Below the pieces are notes generated by a model. It was not told where the DNA came from. It was given only the letters and a program-made list of their open reading frames with translations, and did not search any database. A stretch of DNA of 64,000 bases, taken from Bradymonas sediminis. GTDB lineage: Bacteria > Myxococcota_A > Bradymonadia > Bradymonadales > Bradymonadaceae. Below, one piece after another: positions 1 to 9,600 of this stretch. The stretch's first letter is position 1. Every line of letters starts with the position of its first letter. The DNA lies in assembly GCF_003258315.1 (NCBI RefSeq), contig NZ_CP030032.1, positions 4,447,501-4,511,500 on the forward strand, in the 5' to 3' direction. The position numbers were made by a program, and so were the translations under genes.

Positions 1-3000
1 CAATTCGTTGACGCGCTCACGCTGGCGAAGCAGATCCTGGAGCTTGGCGTCCTGCAGGCGCGCGCGCTGGGCGATGCCCAGGTAGACCGCCACGGCCTGC
101 TCATATTGCAGGCGCGCCTGCTGCACGCGCAGATCCAGCCCGGCGATGCCGGTGAGCTTCTGGCGAAGGTCAAGGCGGCGCTGGCGGAAGTCGTCCATAT
201 CGCGCGCAAAGCTAAGCTGAGCACTCTGGTAGGCCTGGGCGGCCTCGATGATCTCCTGGAGTTGGTCGATCTCGGCCTGCGACTGGGTCTCGGTCGCGAT
301 CATATGGTCTTTGAGGTCGTCCAGCTCCTGCTCGGTGATCGCCGAGCTTAAGTCGTTATCGTCTTGCAGCTTGGCCATGGTGGCGTCGCCGTCGAGCTGA
401 TAGGCCTCGCGCGCGGTCTCCAAAACCGTGGCTGCAATATCAAATCCCATCGCGCCCGTGCGAAGGCCCGCGGTCGTGGCGGCGCCCACCAACTTCGTCG
501 AAAGCCGCCCGGCCGACATAAAATCATCGCTCCCTTTGGGCAGCCCATCGGCGAAAGCGTCGGTAAAATCATGGATCGTTTCGGCGCTATTTCGCATGGT
601 GTCGGCGGTCTCTTGCGCCGCGTTCGCCGAGATCAAATATCCCATCTCGACCTCCACGCCCTCGCGCCGGATTTTATCCCAATCCGCAAAGGTCTCGCGG
701 GTCGACTCAATGGCGGCTGCGCGAATTTGGGCGCGCTCGCTGACGTCGTCGAGAATCTGGTTGACCGCCTCGTCTCGGATCGCCTGGCGCTTGGCAATAT
801 TGGTCTCAAGCCGCTCCACGCCGCTCAGGCGCATGGTATTCCAGTCGTTGATCGCCACCGCGAAGACATCGAGTTCCTGCTTCTCAAGCGCGGCGCGTTG
901 GACCAGGGCGTCGAGGTCCGCCTGGGCGATGCCGATATTTTGGGCGGCGTTCGCCACATCGAGCAGCGCGCGTCCACCTTCGGAGACGCTCTGATCGCCG
1001 GAGCCAAAGCCGGTGATCTGGTCGGTCTCTTTATCGAGCAAAAAACCACATTTTCCGGCGTCCACGCGCACCCGACAGGTCGGGTCGGTGCGGATATCGT
1101 TGGTGGTGCAGCCCACCGGCAGCCCGCACAACTCGACCAGGCTATCGCGCAGGTCGTTAACCTCGTTATTCATGCGGTTTCGCAGCTCGGTCTCGCTGAG
1201 CGCCTCTGCCTGGGCGCGCTCGATGACCGAGGTGACCGACCCGTGGGCGCGCTCGATCTCGGCGACGGCGTCGTCCTCGCGCTCGGCCAGCAGCGTGTCA
1301 TTGCCGGATTGGGGGTCGACCGAGGTGTTGACCACGACCTCGGCGTCGCGCGCGTAGATCAGCTCGTCGAAGGGCAGGCTCAATTTGCCCAGCTCGCGCT
1401 GCAGATCGGCGAAGCCGTCGGCGAGCTGCGCACTCAAATACCCGGTGCCCGCGGCGAGGTTGAGGTTTCGCAGGATGCCCGCGGCCAGGTAGAGGTCGAC
1501 CAGCCGGCTTGAGACCATCTGGGCCTTCTCGGCGCGATCGGCCTCGACCTGCAACAGGCCATTCCAGCGGGTCGTGGCGAGCGTCAGCGCGTTCATCGAT
1601 CCGCGCCAGCTCTGGGTCATATAGGTCAGCAATTGTTTGCGCGAATCCGAGGCCTGCGCCCCCTCAGGCTCCTGGCTGAGCACGGCCAACCCGCTCGGGT
1701 CGAATTGCCCTTTGAGCACGCTCAGGTGCACATCGAGCACCTTTTGCTTCCAATCGTCGAGCAATTGCTCGTTGAGCGCCTTGACCTCGGAGACGACCAC
1801 GGCCGGGTAATCGGTGGACTTGAGCCACTCGAGCCGAAGCCTGGAGTCGGTGCCAAATGCGCCGAGCTCCTGGCCCAAAAACGCCTCGCGGGTGACCGCG
1901 CCGTATTGGTCGACCAATTGATGGGCGACGTCGGCGTGGGCGTCCTGGCTGCGGTAGGCATGGGCGGTGAGTTGGCGTGCGCAGAGCACTTGGGGCCCGG
2001 GGCGGCAGGTGCCGTCGGTCCCGGCGGCGCAATCCTCCATAAATTCGCCGAAGCTCTGGCCAAATTCGTTGGTGGCGTTTCCGTCCAAATAGTCGCGGAT
2101 CTTCTCGCCGGTGGTCGCCCCGGAGAGCGCCTCGTGTGAGACCGCGATGGCGCAAGCCGCCTGGGCGTCGGCGTCGGCTGACTCGAAATCGGCCGCGCTG
2201 GCGATGCTCGCGCAGTCATAAACGCCGCTGTCGATGGTCGCCTCGGCGCCCGTGAAGACTACGGCGTCGCATTGGTCGACGGGCGGCGCGTCCTGCAGGC
2301 CCGGGCCGGCGTTGGGATACGCGTCGACCGAGATATCTTGGTATGAAGGCGCGGCGGTGAAGCGACTCATGGCGAGCTGCCCGCTGAATTGGACGTCCTT
2401 GATCTGGCGCACGCCGCTGGCGCTTCGCCCGTCATAGAGGCCGGTCCAGGTGTCCGAGAACTCGCCGATCAACGTGCGCCCCTGGGGGCCCGGTTGACCA
2501 GGCTCGACCTGAAAACGCAGCGCGCGGCGCACCTGCGTGGCCGGGGCGCTCACGATGCCTTCGGCGTCCAGCGCAAAGCCGAATTCGAATTTGGCCACCC
2601 ATTGCTCGACGAAGTCATCGTAGACCAGCTCCCGCGCGACATACTCGACCTCCGGGTCGGCCACCGGGCTGAACAAAAATTGCTCGCCGACCGGGAGCAC
2701 CAGCCAGGCTTTTTCGGCCTCGTCGAGGTTGACCCCGTCGGGCTTGGTGACCACCTGAAATTCAATGGGCAAGCCGGTGCTGCCGAAGGTCTCAAAGGTC
2801 GCCGTGCCGACGTAGCTCCCGGAGACCGCGTAATGCGGCACGATCGCCAGGCGATAATCGCCAAGCTCGGTGTACACGCGCACCTGCTCGATCTTGCGAT
2901 CTTCAGGATCCGCCAGCGCCGCGGAGCCCGCGTCGAGCGTGATTTCGACGGTGCGCGCGCCGCCGGTGCTATATTGGATCTGGGCGCGGGTTGCGTCGTC

Positions 3001-3525
3001 CTCGGCGGTGTAGCCGCGTGCCACGCGGTAGCGCACGCCCTGCTCGGGGGCGGGCTCGCTGAGCTCAAGCGTCAACGTGATCGACTCTTGCTCTTTGCCC
3101 AGGTGATAGACGGTATCTGGCGAGTTGAGCACGCGCAGGGTGCTCGGCAGCTCGCGGGGCTCTTTGGCGGGTGTCTCACCTGCGCCGCCATCGCCCGGAT
3201 TCGGCGCGCTGACGCATTGACCGCGCGGGCCGCAGCTCAGCCCGTCTGCGCAGGGCTGGGTCGCGTCGCACTCGTAGGCGCATTGGCCCAAGAAGCAAAA
3301 GCGCCCCTCGGCACAGTCCGCGTCGATGGCGCAGCCGTCGGTCGACGCGATCTCGACCGGAGCCTGCTCCTGTGCCTCGGGCTCCCCCGGCAGGTCGATT
3401 TTGCTCACGGGGTCGTCGCCGCAACCAGCCGCCAGGCCGACGAGCAAGGCGAGCGTTGCCAGCCCATTAAATCGCCCCAAAAAGCTTGTGTTAAACGTTA
3501 GTGCTCGTTGCCTATCGATCGTCAT
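1..3525 (-). CDS. Very large lipoprotein, 3' end outside window
   Basis: An open frame runs from ATG at 3525 to the left edge (1175 codons) without a stop, so the gene is partial. The first 35 residues are a lipoprotein signal ending in LAAGC (Cys35), followed by GDD, which predicts export and lipidation. Next comes a cysteine-rich stretch (about residues 60-105) with two tandem four-Cys units of the form C-x5-C-x5-C-x4/5-C, one of them carrying CAIDADC and both ending GQC. The middle looks beta-rich and the second half (about residue 600 onward) is rich in Ala, Glu, Gln, Arg and Asp with long helical, coiled-coil-like stretches. I recognise no enzymatic family. Large surface lipoproteins of this style are common in myxobacteria-like genomes; function unknown. 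The whole + strand complement also contains long open frames, but signal peptide, lipobox and Cys pattern fix the minus strand as coding. Confidence 0.8.
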   Translation of the reverse strand, partial: MTIDRQRALTFNTSFLGRFNGLATLALLVGLAAGCGDDPVSKIDLPGEPEAQEQAPVEIASTDGCAIDADCAEGRFCFLGQCAYECDATQPCADGLSCGPRGQCVSAPNPGDGGAGETPAKEPRELPSTLRVLNSPDTVYHLGKEQESITLTLELSEPAPEQGVRYRVARGYTAEDDATRAQIQYSTGGARTVEITLDAGSAALADPEDRKIEQVRVYTELGDYRLAIVPHYAVSGSYVGTATFETFGSTGLPIEFQVVTKPDGVNLDEAEKAWLVLPVGEQFLFSPVADPEVEYVARELVYDDFVEQWVAKFEFGFALDAEGIVSAPATQVRRALRFQVEPGQPGPQGRTLIGEFSDTWTGLYDGRSASGVRQIKDVQFSGQLAMSRFTAAPSYQDISVDAYPNAGPGLQDAPPVDQCDAVVFTGAEATIDSGVYDCASIASAADFESADADAQAACAIAVSHEALSGATTGEKIRDYLDGNATNEFGQSFGEFMEDCAAGTDGTCRPGPQVLCARQLTAHAYRSQDAHADVAHQLVDQYGAVTREAFLGQELGAFGTDSRLRLEWLKSTDYPAVVVSEVKALNEQLLDDWKQKVLDVHLSVLKGQFDPSGLAVLSQEPEGAQASDSRKQLLTYMTQSWRGSMNALTLATTRWNGLLQVEADRAEKAQMVSSRLVDLYLAAGILRNLNLAAGTGYLSAQLADGFADLQRELGKLSLPFDELIYARDAEVVVNTSVDPQSGNDTLLAEREDDAVAEIERAHGSVTSVIERAQAEALSETELRNRMNNEVNDLRDSLVELCGLPVGCTTNDIRTDPTCRVRVDAGKCGFLLDKETDQITGFGSGDQSVSEGGRALLDVANAAQNIGIAQADLDALVQRAALEKQELDVFAVAINDWNTMRLSGVERLETNIAKRQAIRDEAVNQILDDVSERAQIRAAAIESTRETFADWDKIRREGVEVEMGYLISANAAQETADTMRNSAETIHDFTDAFADGLPKGSDDFMSAGRLSTKLVGAATTAGLRTGAMGFDIAATVLETAREAYQLDGDATMAKLQDDNDLSSAITEQELDDLKDHMIATETQSQAEIDQLQEIIEAAQAYQSAQLSFARDMDDFRQRRLDLRQKLTGIAGLDLRVQQARLQYEQAVAVYLGIAQRARLQDAKLQDLLRQRERVNEL

Positions 3526-3599
3526 AGTCTCTCTCGAAAGTCTGCGTTCATTCGTCTTAAAAACGCACGAATCTGATTGAATTCTGACGTTCGAGAGTA

Positions 3600-3618
3600 T
3601 CGCACTCATATGGTGCGA
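3600..3618. promoter_or_regulatory. Inverted repeat upstream of the large lipoprotein gene
   Basis: TCGCAC and GTGCGA form 6-bp arms around a 7-nt centre containing CATATG. It lies about 75 bp upstream of the lipoprotein start at 3525, where an operator could sit. On the minus strand a weak -35/-10 pair (TTGTCG, 16 bp, TACTCT) overlaps it. The rest of 3526-3894 (about 370 bp, to the end of the LuxR-type gene) shows no credible gene; short open frames there have no codon bias, RBS or recognisable product. Confidence 0.25.
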
Positions 3619-3894
3619 CAATCCTACGGATGTGTAGGGTGGCCTCCGGCGCGCGTGTTCAGCGAACGCCTGCAACGCCACCAAACCCGCGACGCAACCG
3701 TCCCAGACACCCTTGCAACGGGGGTCGACCCTCATTGCAGGCATTCCAGGAACGCGCGCAGCCATGCTCCCCCCCTGATTTTGGGTTAGACGAATGCCTG
3801 CGACGCGCCGAGACCCACAAGACATGCGTCAAGAGACCCGCCGCGGCGCTACTTACCCCCAATAAAATGCATTAAATGGCCCTGCGCAGGACGC

Positions 3895-4668
3895 CTAAGG
3901 CTGGTGAGAAAGCCATATCGACATCAACTCGGGCCGGCTTCGCACATTGAGCTTTCGGTAAATCGACACCACCACCTGATGCAGCCAGCCGGTGCTGAGA
4001 TTAAGTTCATGGGCGATCTCTTTTTCGGAGAGCGGCCCGAGCAGGTAGCGCAGCACGCTGCGCTCGCGCGGCGACAGCACCTTGAGGCCCGGCAAAAACC
4101 CGCGCTGCTGCCCAAAAGAGCGCGCCAGCGGCCCCAGATGCTCCAGCATCACGCGCAGAACCTGGCAGTCGCGCACGCTAAAAGGCTCGCTTCGACCGAT
4201 CCGATCAAAACCAAAGGTCAGGTCAAACGACTCGCCTACCGGCTGATTGGCGGTGAGCCTTGAGGTGATGCCGGTTTCGCAGAAGAGGTCGCGCAGCACC
4301 GACTTGCGCCAGACCAGGGGGTCAAAACGCTCGGGCGTCTGGCAAAGCGCGCCAGGTTTCCCCATATAGCGCGTGACATTTTTGAGCAGCACGTCCTCGA
4401 AGATATTGGGCGTACTGGCCATCCAATCGGCCGCGATCGCGTCGCGCCGCGCGCTATCGACGCCGCTGGACTCGCGAAAGACTGGCACCGGCGCCCCATC
4501 CGGCTCGCGTCCGGCCGCGATGAGCCAGAAATGCTCGCAGTCTAAGATCTTGCCCAACTCAAATTGCAGGTGCTCGATGGCCGCGTCGACCTGCGCCACG
4601 CCGATCTCGTGGAGCTCGCCGCACAGGCGCATCAAGGCCAGCCAGGTTTTGGGGTCGATCTGGTCCAT
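3895..4668 (-). CDS. LuxR-type (GerE HTH) transcriptional regulator
   Basis: A 257-residue protein ending in a typical LuxR C-terminal helix-turn-helix (about residues 196-252): it begins LSPRERSVLRYLL, contains SEKEIAHELNLS and the recognition-helix region up to YRKLNVRSRPEL. This fold binds DNA as a dimer. The N-terminal ~190 residues are a sensory region I cannot assign to a named family; it has GAF-like alternation but no clear motif, and no receiver aspartate pattern, so it is not an obvious response regulator. No cognate kinase or autoinducer synthase lies nearby. There is no Shine-Dalgarno-like sequence before the ATG; instead a perfect 8-bp inverted repeat sits 12-36 nt upstream, suggesting autoregulation or translational control. 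Targets unknown; the neighbouring lipoprotein genes are candidates by position only. Confidence 0.85.
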   Translation of the reverse strand: MDQIDPKTWLALMRLCGELHEIGVAQVDAAIEHLQFELGKILDCEHFWLIAAGREPDGAPVPVFRESSGVDSARRDAIAADWMASTPNIFEDVLLKNVTRYMGKPGALCQTPERFDPLVWRKSVLRDLFCETGITSRLTANQPVGESFDLTFGFDRIGRSEPFSVRDCQVLRVMLEHLGPLARSFGQQRGFLPGLKVLSPRERSVLRYLLGPLSEKEIAHELNLSTGWLHQVVVSIYRKLNVRSRPELMSIWLSHQP

Positions 4669-5221
4669 AATATAGCGAAGGCGCCTGCATATAGATCAGG
4701 CGCCCCGACTCGCTCACTCGTTAAAAGATTGCTTCTTAGTTCATCCGTATTACACATTAATTGCGCCGATATTTAACACATTAATACCGATGGTTTCCAG
4801 CTCTTTATGGTGATTTGGTGCAAATTTTTCGGTGTTGATACACGTTGTGGTATCGACCGCCGCCATGGCATCGACCCCCGCACATGATTCGACCCCCGCC
4901 GAAGGCTACGTCCGCCAACCCTGGCGGGATTGGCGCACTCCGCCCACGGCTAATGACTCTCTTACGCCCCTGCGGGGCTTGCCGCGCCGCGGCCATGCTC
5001 GCCCGACGATCTTTGCAGGGCGATGTCGCGCGCCCCATCCGACCCGTGCCCGTGCGCCTCCTTGAATCGGCGAGCGCGTCGCGGAATAACAGCCCATCGG
5101 GGCGCGACAGAATCGGTAGCCGGGGTCGCAGCGTTTTTTGCGTAGGCCTCGGCGGCGGGCGGCTTTTGAACGCGGGTTGCTTGGGTGACGTCGTGGGTGC
5201 GCGAAGGTCGTGACCGAACGA
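4669..5221. other. Intergenic region without a supported gene (553 bp)
   Basis: This lies between the 5' end of the LuxR-type gene and the 3' end of the FadL-like gene. Apart from the inverted repeat at 4680-4704 and a small hairpin GCCCC-TGC-GGGGC (4967-4979), I see nothing convincing. Overlapping short open frames occur on both strands, as expected at this GC content; none has an RBS, signal peptide or recognisable motif. Confidence 0.5.
4680..4704. promoter_or_regulatory. Perfect 8-bp inverted repeat just upstream of the LuxR-type gene
   Basis: GGCGCCTG (4680-4687) and CAGGCGCC (4697-4704) are exact reverse complements around 9 nt (CATATAGAT). The element ends 12 nt before the LuxR-type start codon (4668, minus strand). 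It could be an operator for autoregulation or a hairpin in the leader hiding the translation start, which has no visible RBS. Confidence 0.45.
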
Positions 5222-6637
5222 TCACTGCCCAAACGCATAATTGACGCCCAGCCCGACCACCAAATAACGCGCCGAATACTCGCCATTTCCCACGATGGTC
5301 GCCAGCTTCTGGTCGGTGTCGGTCGGGTTGATCTGGCGGACCTTGGAGTTGGTAATACGCTTGTCGGCGTAGTGATAATAGGCGACGCCGAAGTCGAGTT
5401 CCCACTCCGAAAACGCCCAGGTCAGCCCCGCGGCCAGGCTATATTTGTCGGACTCGGGCAAAAAGACGCTATAATATTCGTCGGGGATGGCGCCGGTCTC
5501 AAAGCCCAGCCCGGCGCGCAGCGACAGGTCGGGGTTGAGGCGGTAGTCGCCGCCCAGGCGCAGCGAATAGGTGTCTCGCCCGTTCTGCGGGATGCTCAGC
5601 GGCCCCACCGGGATCGAGCCGATGCCCGGCACCCCGTCGACCTCGACGTCGTTGGGCGACGCGCCGATCTCGTCAAAGCTCGACCACCCCTCCCACACCG
5701 CCGCCAGCTCGACGTCGAGCGGCTCGGTCACGAAGCGAAGGCCCACGCGCAACACCGGCGGGATCTTCATCTTGGCGCTGATGCTATTATTGCTGAGCCG
5801 GGCGTTGTCGAACTCCGGGCTCGTCGGCATCCGCACGGTGAGCCTGGCGTCGGCGTCATCGACGGTCACCGGCCCCTGCACCGACATGGCGGCCTCGAAA
5901 TTTTGGCCCAATTTCACCCACAGACCCAGGTTTCCGGTGGGGATAAAATAATCGGACATCTCGACCTTGCTCAAGATGTCGAGGTCGCGGTCCTCGGGGC
6001 GCCCGTGCAACCCGGTGTAACCCGAGGTGACGCTGACGAGCCGAAACGAGGCGATCGCGTTTTGAACGCCCGCGCCGATCCGGAACGCATCGCCCACCTC
6101 GTAGGCCAGCGCGGCGTGGAAAAACGCCAGCAGCGAGCCGGTATTGCTGACCATCGTGTAGCGCTGCGGGCCGTTCTCCGGGTAGGTCACGCCGCTCATA
6201 TAGGGCGCGTAAAACCCGGCCGCCCAGCTCAAGCCCTCGACCCCGGTGGGCCCGCCGATCAAGACCTGCGGGCTCGCCTGGGGCCACGCCTCATTGGACA
6301 CCTTCCCATAGCTGAACTCCTCGCCATTTTCGTCGGTGCGCGGGGCGCGGGCGAAGTCGGCGCTCAGGTCGATCAGCCCGACGTCGACGGTGAGCTGCAT
6401 GCCGTCGGTGAGCGTGAGATTGGCCGGATTATACCAGAGGCTATTGAGGTTGCCCTGGCCGCTGGCCACGAACGCGCCCGCGCGCCCCAGCGGGCGCACG
6501 CCGCGCCCGGGCAGATAAAACCCGGCCGCCTCCGCGGGCGCCGCGGGCAGCAGGGAGAGGCTTGCGGCGAGTCCAACTAGCGCGAAAAGCCCAACAAATT
6601 TAAGGGCTTGACGCGGTCGCGATGTCGACAAATTCAT
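5222..6637 (-). CDS. FadL/OmpP1/TodX-type outer-membrane transport protein
   Basis: A 471-residue protein with a signal peptide (hydrophobic stretch about 12-30, cleavage near AEA at 35-37). The mature N-terminus, AGFYLPGRGVRPLGRAGAF, followed by NPANL, is the hallmark of the OmpP1/FadL family, 14-strand beta-barrels that carry hydrophobic substrates such as fatty acids across the outer membrane through a plug formed by the N-terminus. The remainder alternates amphipathic strands with Tyr/Trp girdles, and the C-terminus (NYAFGQ) is barrel-like. ATG at 6637 has a GAGAG-type RBS about 6 nt upstream. Its start is 8 bp after the stop of the 1132-residue lipoprotein gene, so the two are almost certainly co-transcribed, suggesting the lipoprotein and the porin act together at the outer membrane. 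Substrate not determinable from sequence. Confidence 0.88.
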   Translation of the reverse strand: MNLSTSRPRQALKFVGLFALVGLAASLSLLPAAPAEAAGFYLPGRGVRPLGRAGAFVASGQGNLNSLWYNPANLTLTDGMQLTVDVGLIDLSADFARAPRTDENGEEFSYGKVSNEAWPQASPQVLIGGPTGVEGLSWAAGFYAPYMSGVTYPENGPQRYTMVSNTGSLLAFFHAALAYEVGDAFRIGAGVQNAIASFRLVSVTSGYTGLHGRPEDRDLDILSKVEMSDYFIPTGNLGLWVKLGQNFEAAMSVQGPVTVDDADARLTVRMPTSPEFDNARLSNNSISAKMKIPPVLRVGLRFVTEPLDVELAAVWEGWSSFDEIGASPNDVEVDGVPGIGSIPVGPLSIPQNGRDTYSLRLGGDYRLNPDLSLRAGLGFETGAIPDEYYSVFLPESDKYSLAAGLTWAFSEWELDFGVAYYHYADKRITNSKVRQINPTDTDQKLATIVGNGEYSARYLVVGLGVNYAFGQ

Positions 6638-6645
6638 GAATGCTC

Positions 6646-9600
6646 TCAGGGATCAACAATATCGTAAAGTCGCTCAAGCCCGTGAAGGTCGTCGTCCAAC
6701 CAGCTCTCCAGCCCGTTTAACACCACGCGATAATCGCCGGGGGTGTAGGGCGCCAGTGACGCCGGGTCGGCGCGGAAATAATCGGCGACAATCTCAAAGA
6801 TCGTCCCGAAGGGCACCGAGCCGTCCTCCATATTCGAGAAGCCCCGGGCGAAGAGCTCAATGCCCCGGCCCTGCGGGTCCTTTTCGACCGTCTCCTGGAG
6901 CACCTGCAGCACGTGGCTGGCCAGCGGGAGCTTGCCGTAGGGCTCGACCTGCCAGGTGCGGTTGGGGTCGAGGGTGCGCGCCATGAAATTCGACACCGGC
7001 ACCCAGGTATCCTGGTGCAGCGTATAGACGAGCAACACATAGAGCCCCATCGCCACCTGGTCGCGCCCGGCCGGCTCGCCGAGCATATAATCGAGCAGGT
7101 CGTCGACCAATTCGCGGTCCTGCGGGTTCTTCACGAGCTCCCCGCTCAGGTCGACCAGGGCCGGCAGCGCGCGCGAATCGAAGAGGCCACCGAAGTTGTC
7201 GAGCTGCTCCTCGGTGAGCCACTCGCTCAGGCGTCCTTCGGCCTGCAACTCGGCGGCTTTGCCCGATAAGTGGCGCGTTAGGCGCTCCATCACCGCGATG
7301 GTCCCGGGGTCGCTAAACTGGGCCATCGGCGCGCCTTCGGGCCACTCGGCGGCCAGGAGCACGTCGGTCACCGCCGAGAAGATGTCGCCGAGCGCCTCTT
7401 CGGCCACCGGGTCACCCTCCACCCGCGCGTTCATCTTCGCGCCGGCCTCTAAAAGGATCGTGGCGCGGCTTAAATTCCGAAGCGTACGCCCGTCGGCCAG
7501 CGTGATCGAGTCCTCGCCGTTGGCCCCGCGGAAGCCGTCATCGCTGCGCACCGCGTGGTGCACGAGCACGCGCAATTGCTCGGTGAAGTCCGGCACCACA
7601 CCCTGGCTCTCAACCCGCTCCGCGGCCACCGAAAGCTCGTAGAGCGCCTTAAAGAGCGTCTTCTTCTCGAGGATATCGCGCAGCGCCGGCTCAAGGCTTC
7701 GAAGGTTCGAGCCCTTGCTCTCCGACACCGTGCCGTCGGCCGTCAGGTTGAGGTCGGTCTTGCCGGAATAATGCTCGTGGGTGATGACGAAGAGCCGGGT
7801 CATCAACTCCTCTTGATCGTTGGCGGCGAACGCGCAGGCAAGCGGCGCGATGGTGTCGATCATCCCGCTGGCTTCGGCGGCATAGAGCATATCGGCGTGA
7901 TGGTTCGCCATCACGTGACCGTCCTTACAGGTCGGCGTGGTGATGCGCGCGGTGCCCATCTGACCGAGGTCACCCGAGAGATCCGCCTTATTGAACATGC
8001 GGGTAATCTCGGGGGGCGTCGCGCGCCGACTCAGCTCAACGCCGAAGATCGGGCTGAGCTGGCTCAACAGATTCGCCAGGGAGCTTGAGCCGCCCATCAT
8101 ATCGAGCAGCGGCTGCAGCTCGGCCATATTGGGCACATAATCGGCCATATCCATCGAGCTGCCGACCGCGCGCAAAAAAGCCTCGGAGGAGCTGGGAAGC
8201 TCGATAATCGCGGGCATCGAGCTCAGCGACGCCGGCTCGAGCATTTTAAGATTATAGGGTGACCCCGTGGTGTCCCGAAGCAGGTGGAACATCCGCTGGA
8301 ACATGCTGATATTTTCCTGGGTCTCCGGCAGGCTATAATCCATCGGCTCCGAGAACATCTCGCCGTTTGGACACGCGCGCACGCACTCATAGCGCTGCAG
8401 CGCCTGGTTGGTTTTATAGCGCTCCACGCAGCTTTGCGGGTTGGCCTCGTTGAAGGTCTCAAAGATCGGGAAATTCGCGTCACATGCCTGGAAGCAACTG
8501 TCGTAGGGACCATTTGCCGCCGGGACCGCCGGGTTCGAGTCCTTATAACTCAGCAGCATCGCCATCGGCTCGCCGGTGCGCTGGGTGATCGGCTGGCGAA
8601 GCGCCCAGAGGACGTCGCGCCATAGGTCAGGGTCGGCCGAGATGGCCTCGAGCACCGGGAGCATATCGTAGGCGAGGGTCTGGTTATCGTTGAGCCCCGC
8701 GTCGGGATATTGCGTGTTGAACTCATCGACGACCTCCACGGCCTCGTTGAGCGCAAAGACCAGCCCGGCCAACGCGTGCGAGTTGGTGGCCAGGAAATCC
8801 GCGCTCGCGGCCAGCACCCGGTCAAGCGTGTCGATGTCGAGAATATGCAGCAGCGCGTAGAATATATCGCGCATCGGGCTATCCGAGGAATACCCCGAAA
8901 ACGCCCCTTGCGAATCGGTGTTGATCTGGCGCGGCCCCAATAAGGCGGGCGCGGCGTCGACCAGATTCCACAGGATTTCGCGCTTGGCCAGCGCGTCGAA
9001 TTGGCGCACCATAAAGTGAACACCGGTCTTACTCAGGTCGACATATTCGAAGCTATATTTGCCGCTGCTTCCGACGTGCGCGCGCCCGTAGGGGTCGCGA
9101 TTGAGCAGCGCCGAGGCGTCGACCGTGGTGCGAAACGCCGGGATATTCTTGCTGCCGCCGGCGGCCAAGACCCACTTACCCTCGACGTCGATGTCGGCCA
9201 GTCCGTCGTTGTCGAAGTCGGCAAACGGCGGCGCAATGCCGGAGCCATCTTTGGCGACCAACGGCCGCCCGCGACGATCATAGGCAACCGCATACAAGGG
9301 GCGCGGAAGCGCGTTCTCGGCGAAGCGCTCGTCTTCGGTGGCCAGCACATTTTGCAGCGAGTAGGCGACGGTATCGGTGGGCTGAACACGCTCGCTTTTC
9401 CCCAGAAAAACGGTGGCCGCGTTGAGCACATCGCGCAGCGCGGTCGACTCTGTCATGTCCGGATTCCCGTCGGCGTCCAGGCCGTCGGCGGCCAGCAATG
9501 TCTGGCTGGTGCGCGCGGCGACGTCGGGCATCCGCGGGTAGCCCATCAAATGGCCCAGAAAGTTCTGGCCGCTGACCGGGCTTAAGAAATCGCCGGGCTT

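Noticed and set aside
364..1512. A 382-residue plus-strand open frame over the left-edge lipoprotein
   Set aside because: It is the complement of the true gene, which has signal peptide, lipobox and cysteine motifs; the plus frame has no recognisable domain or RBS.
4805..5213. Overlapping short frames in the 4669-5221 gap
   Set aside because: Arg/Pro/Ala-rich in all frames as expected by GC content, none with RBS or motif.
5210..6580. A 456-residue plus-strand open frame
   Set aside because: Antisense to the FadL-like gene; no known motif or RBS.
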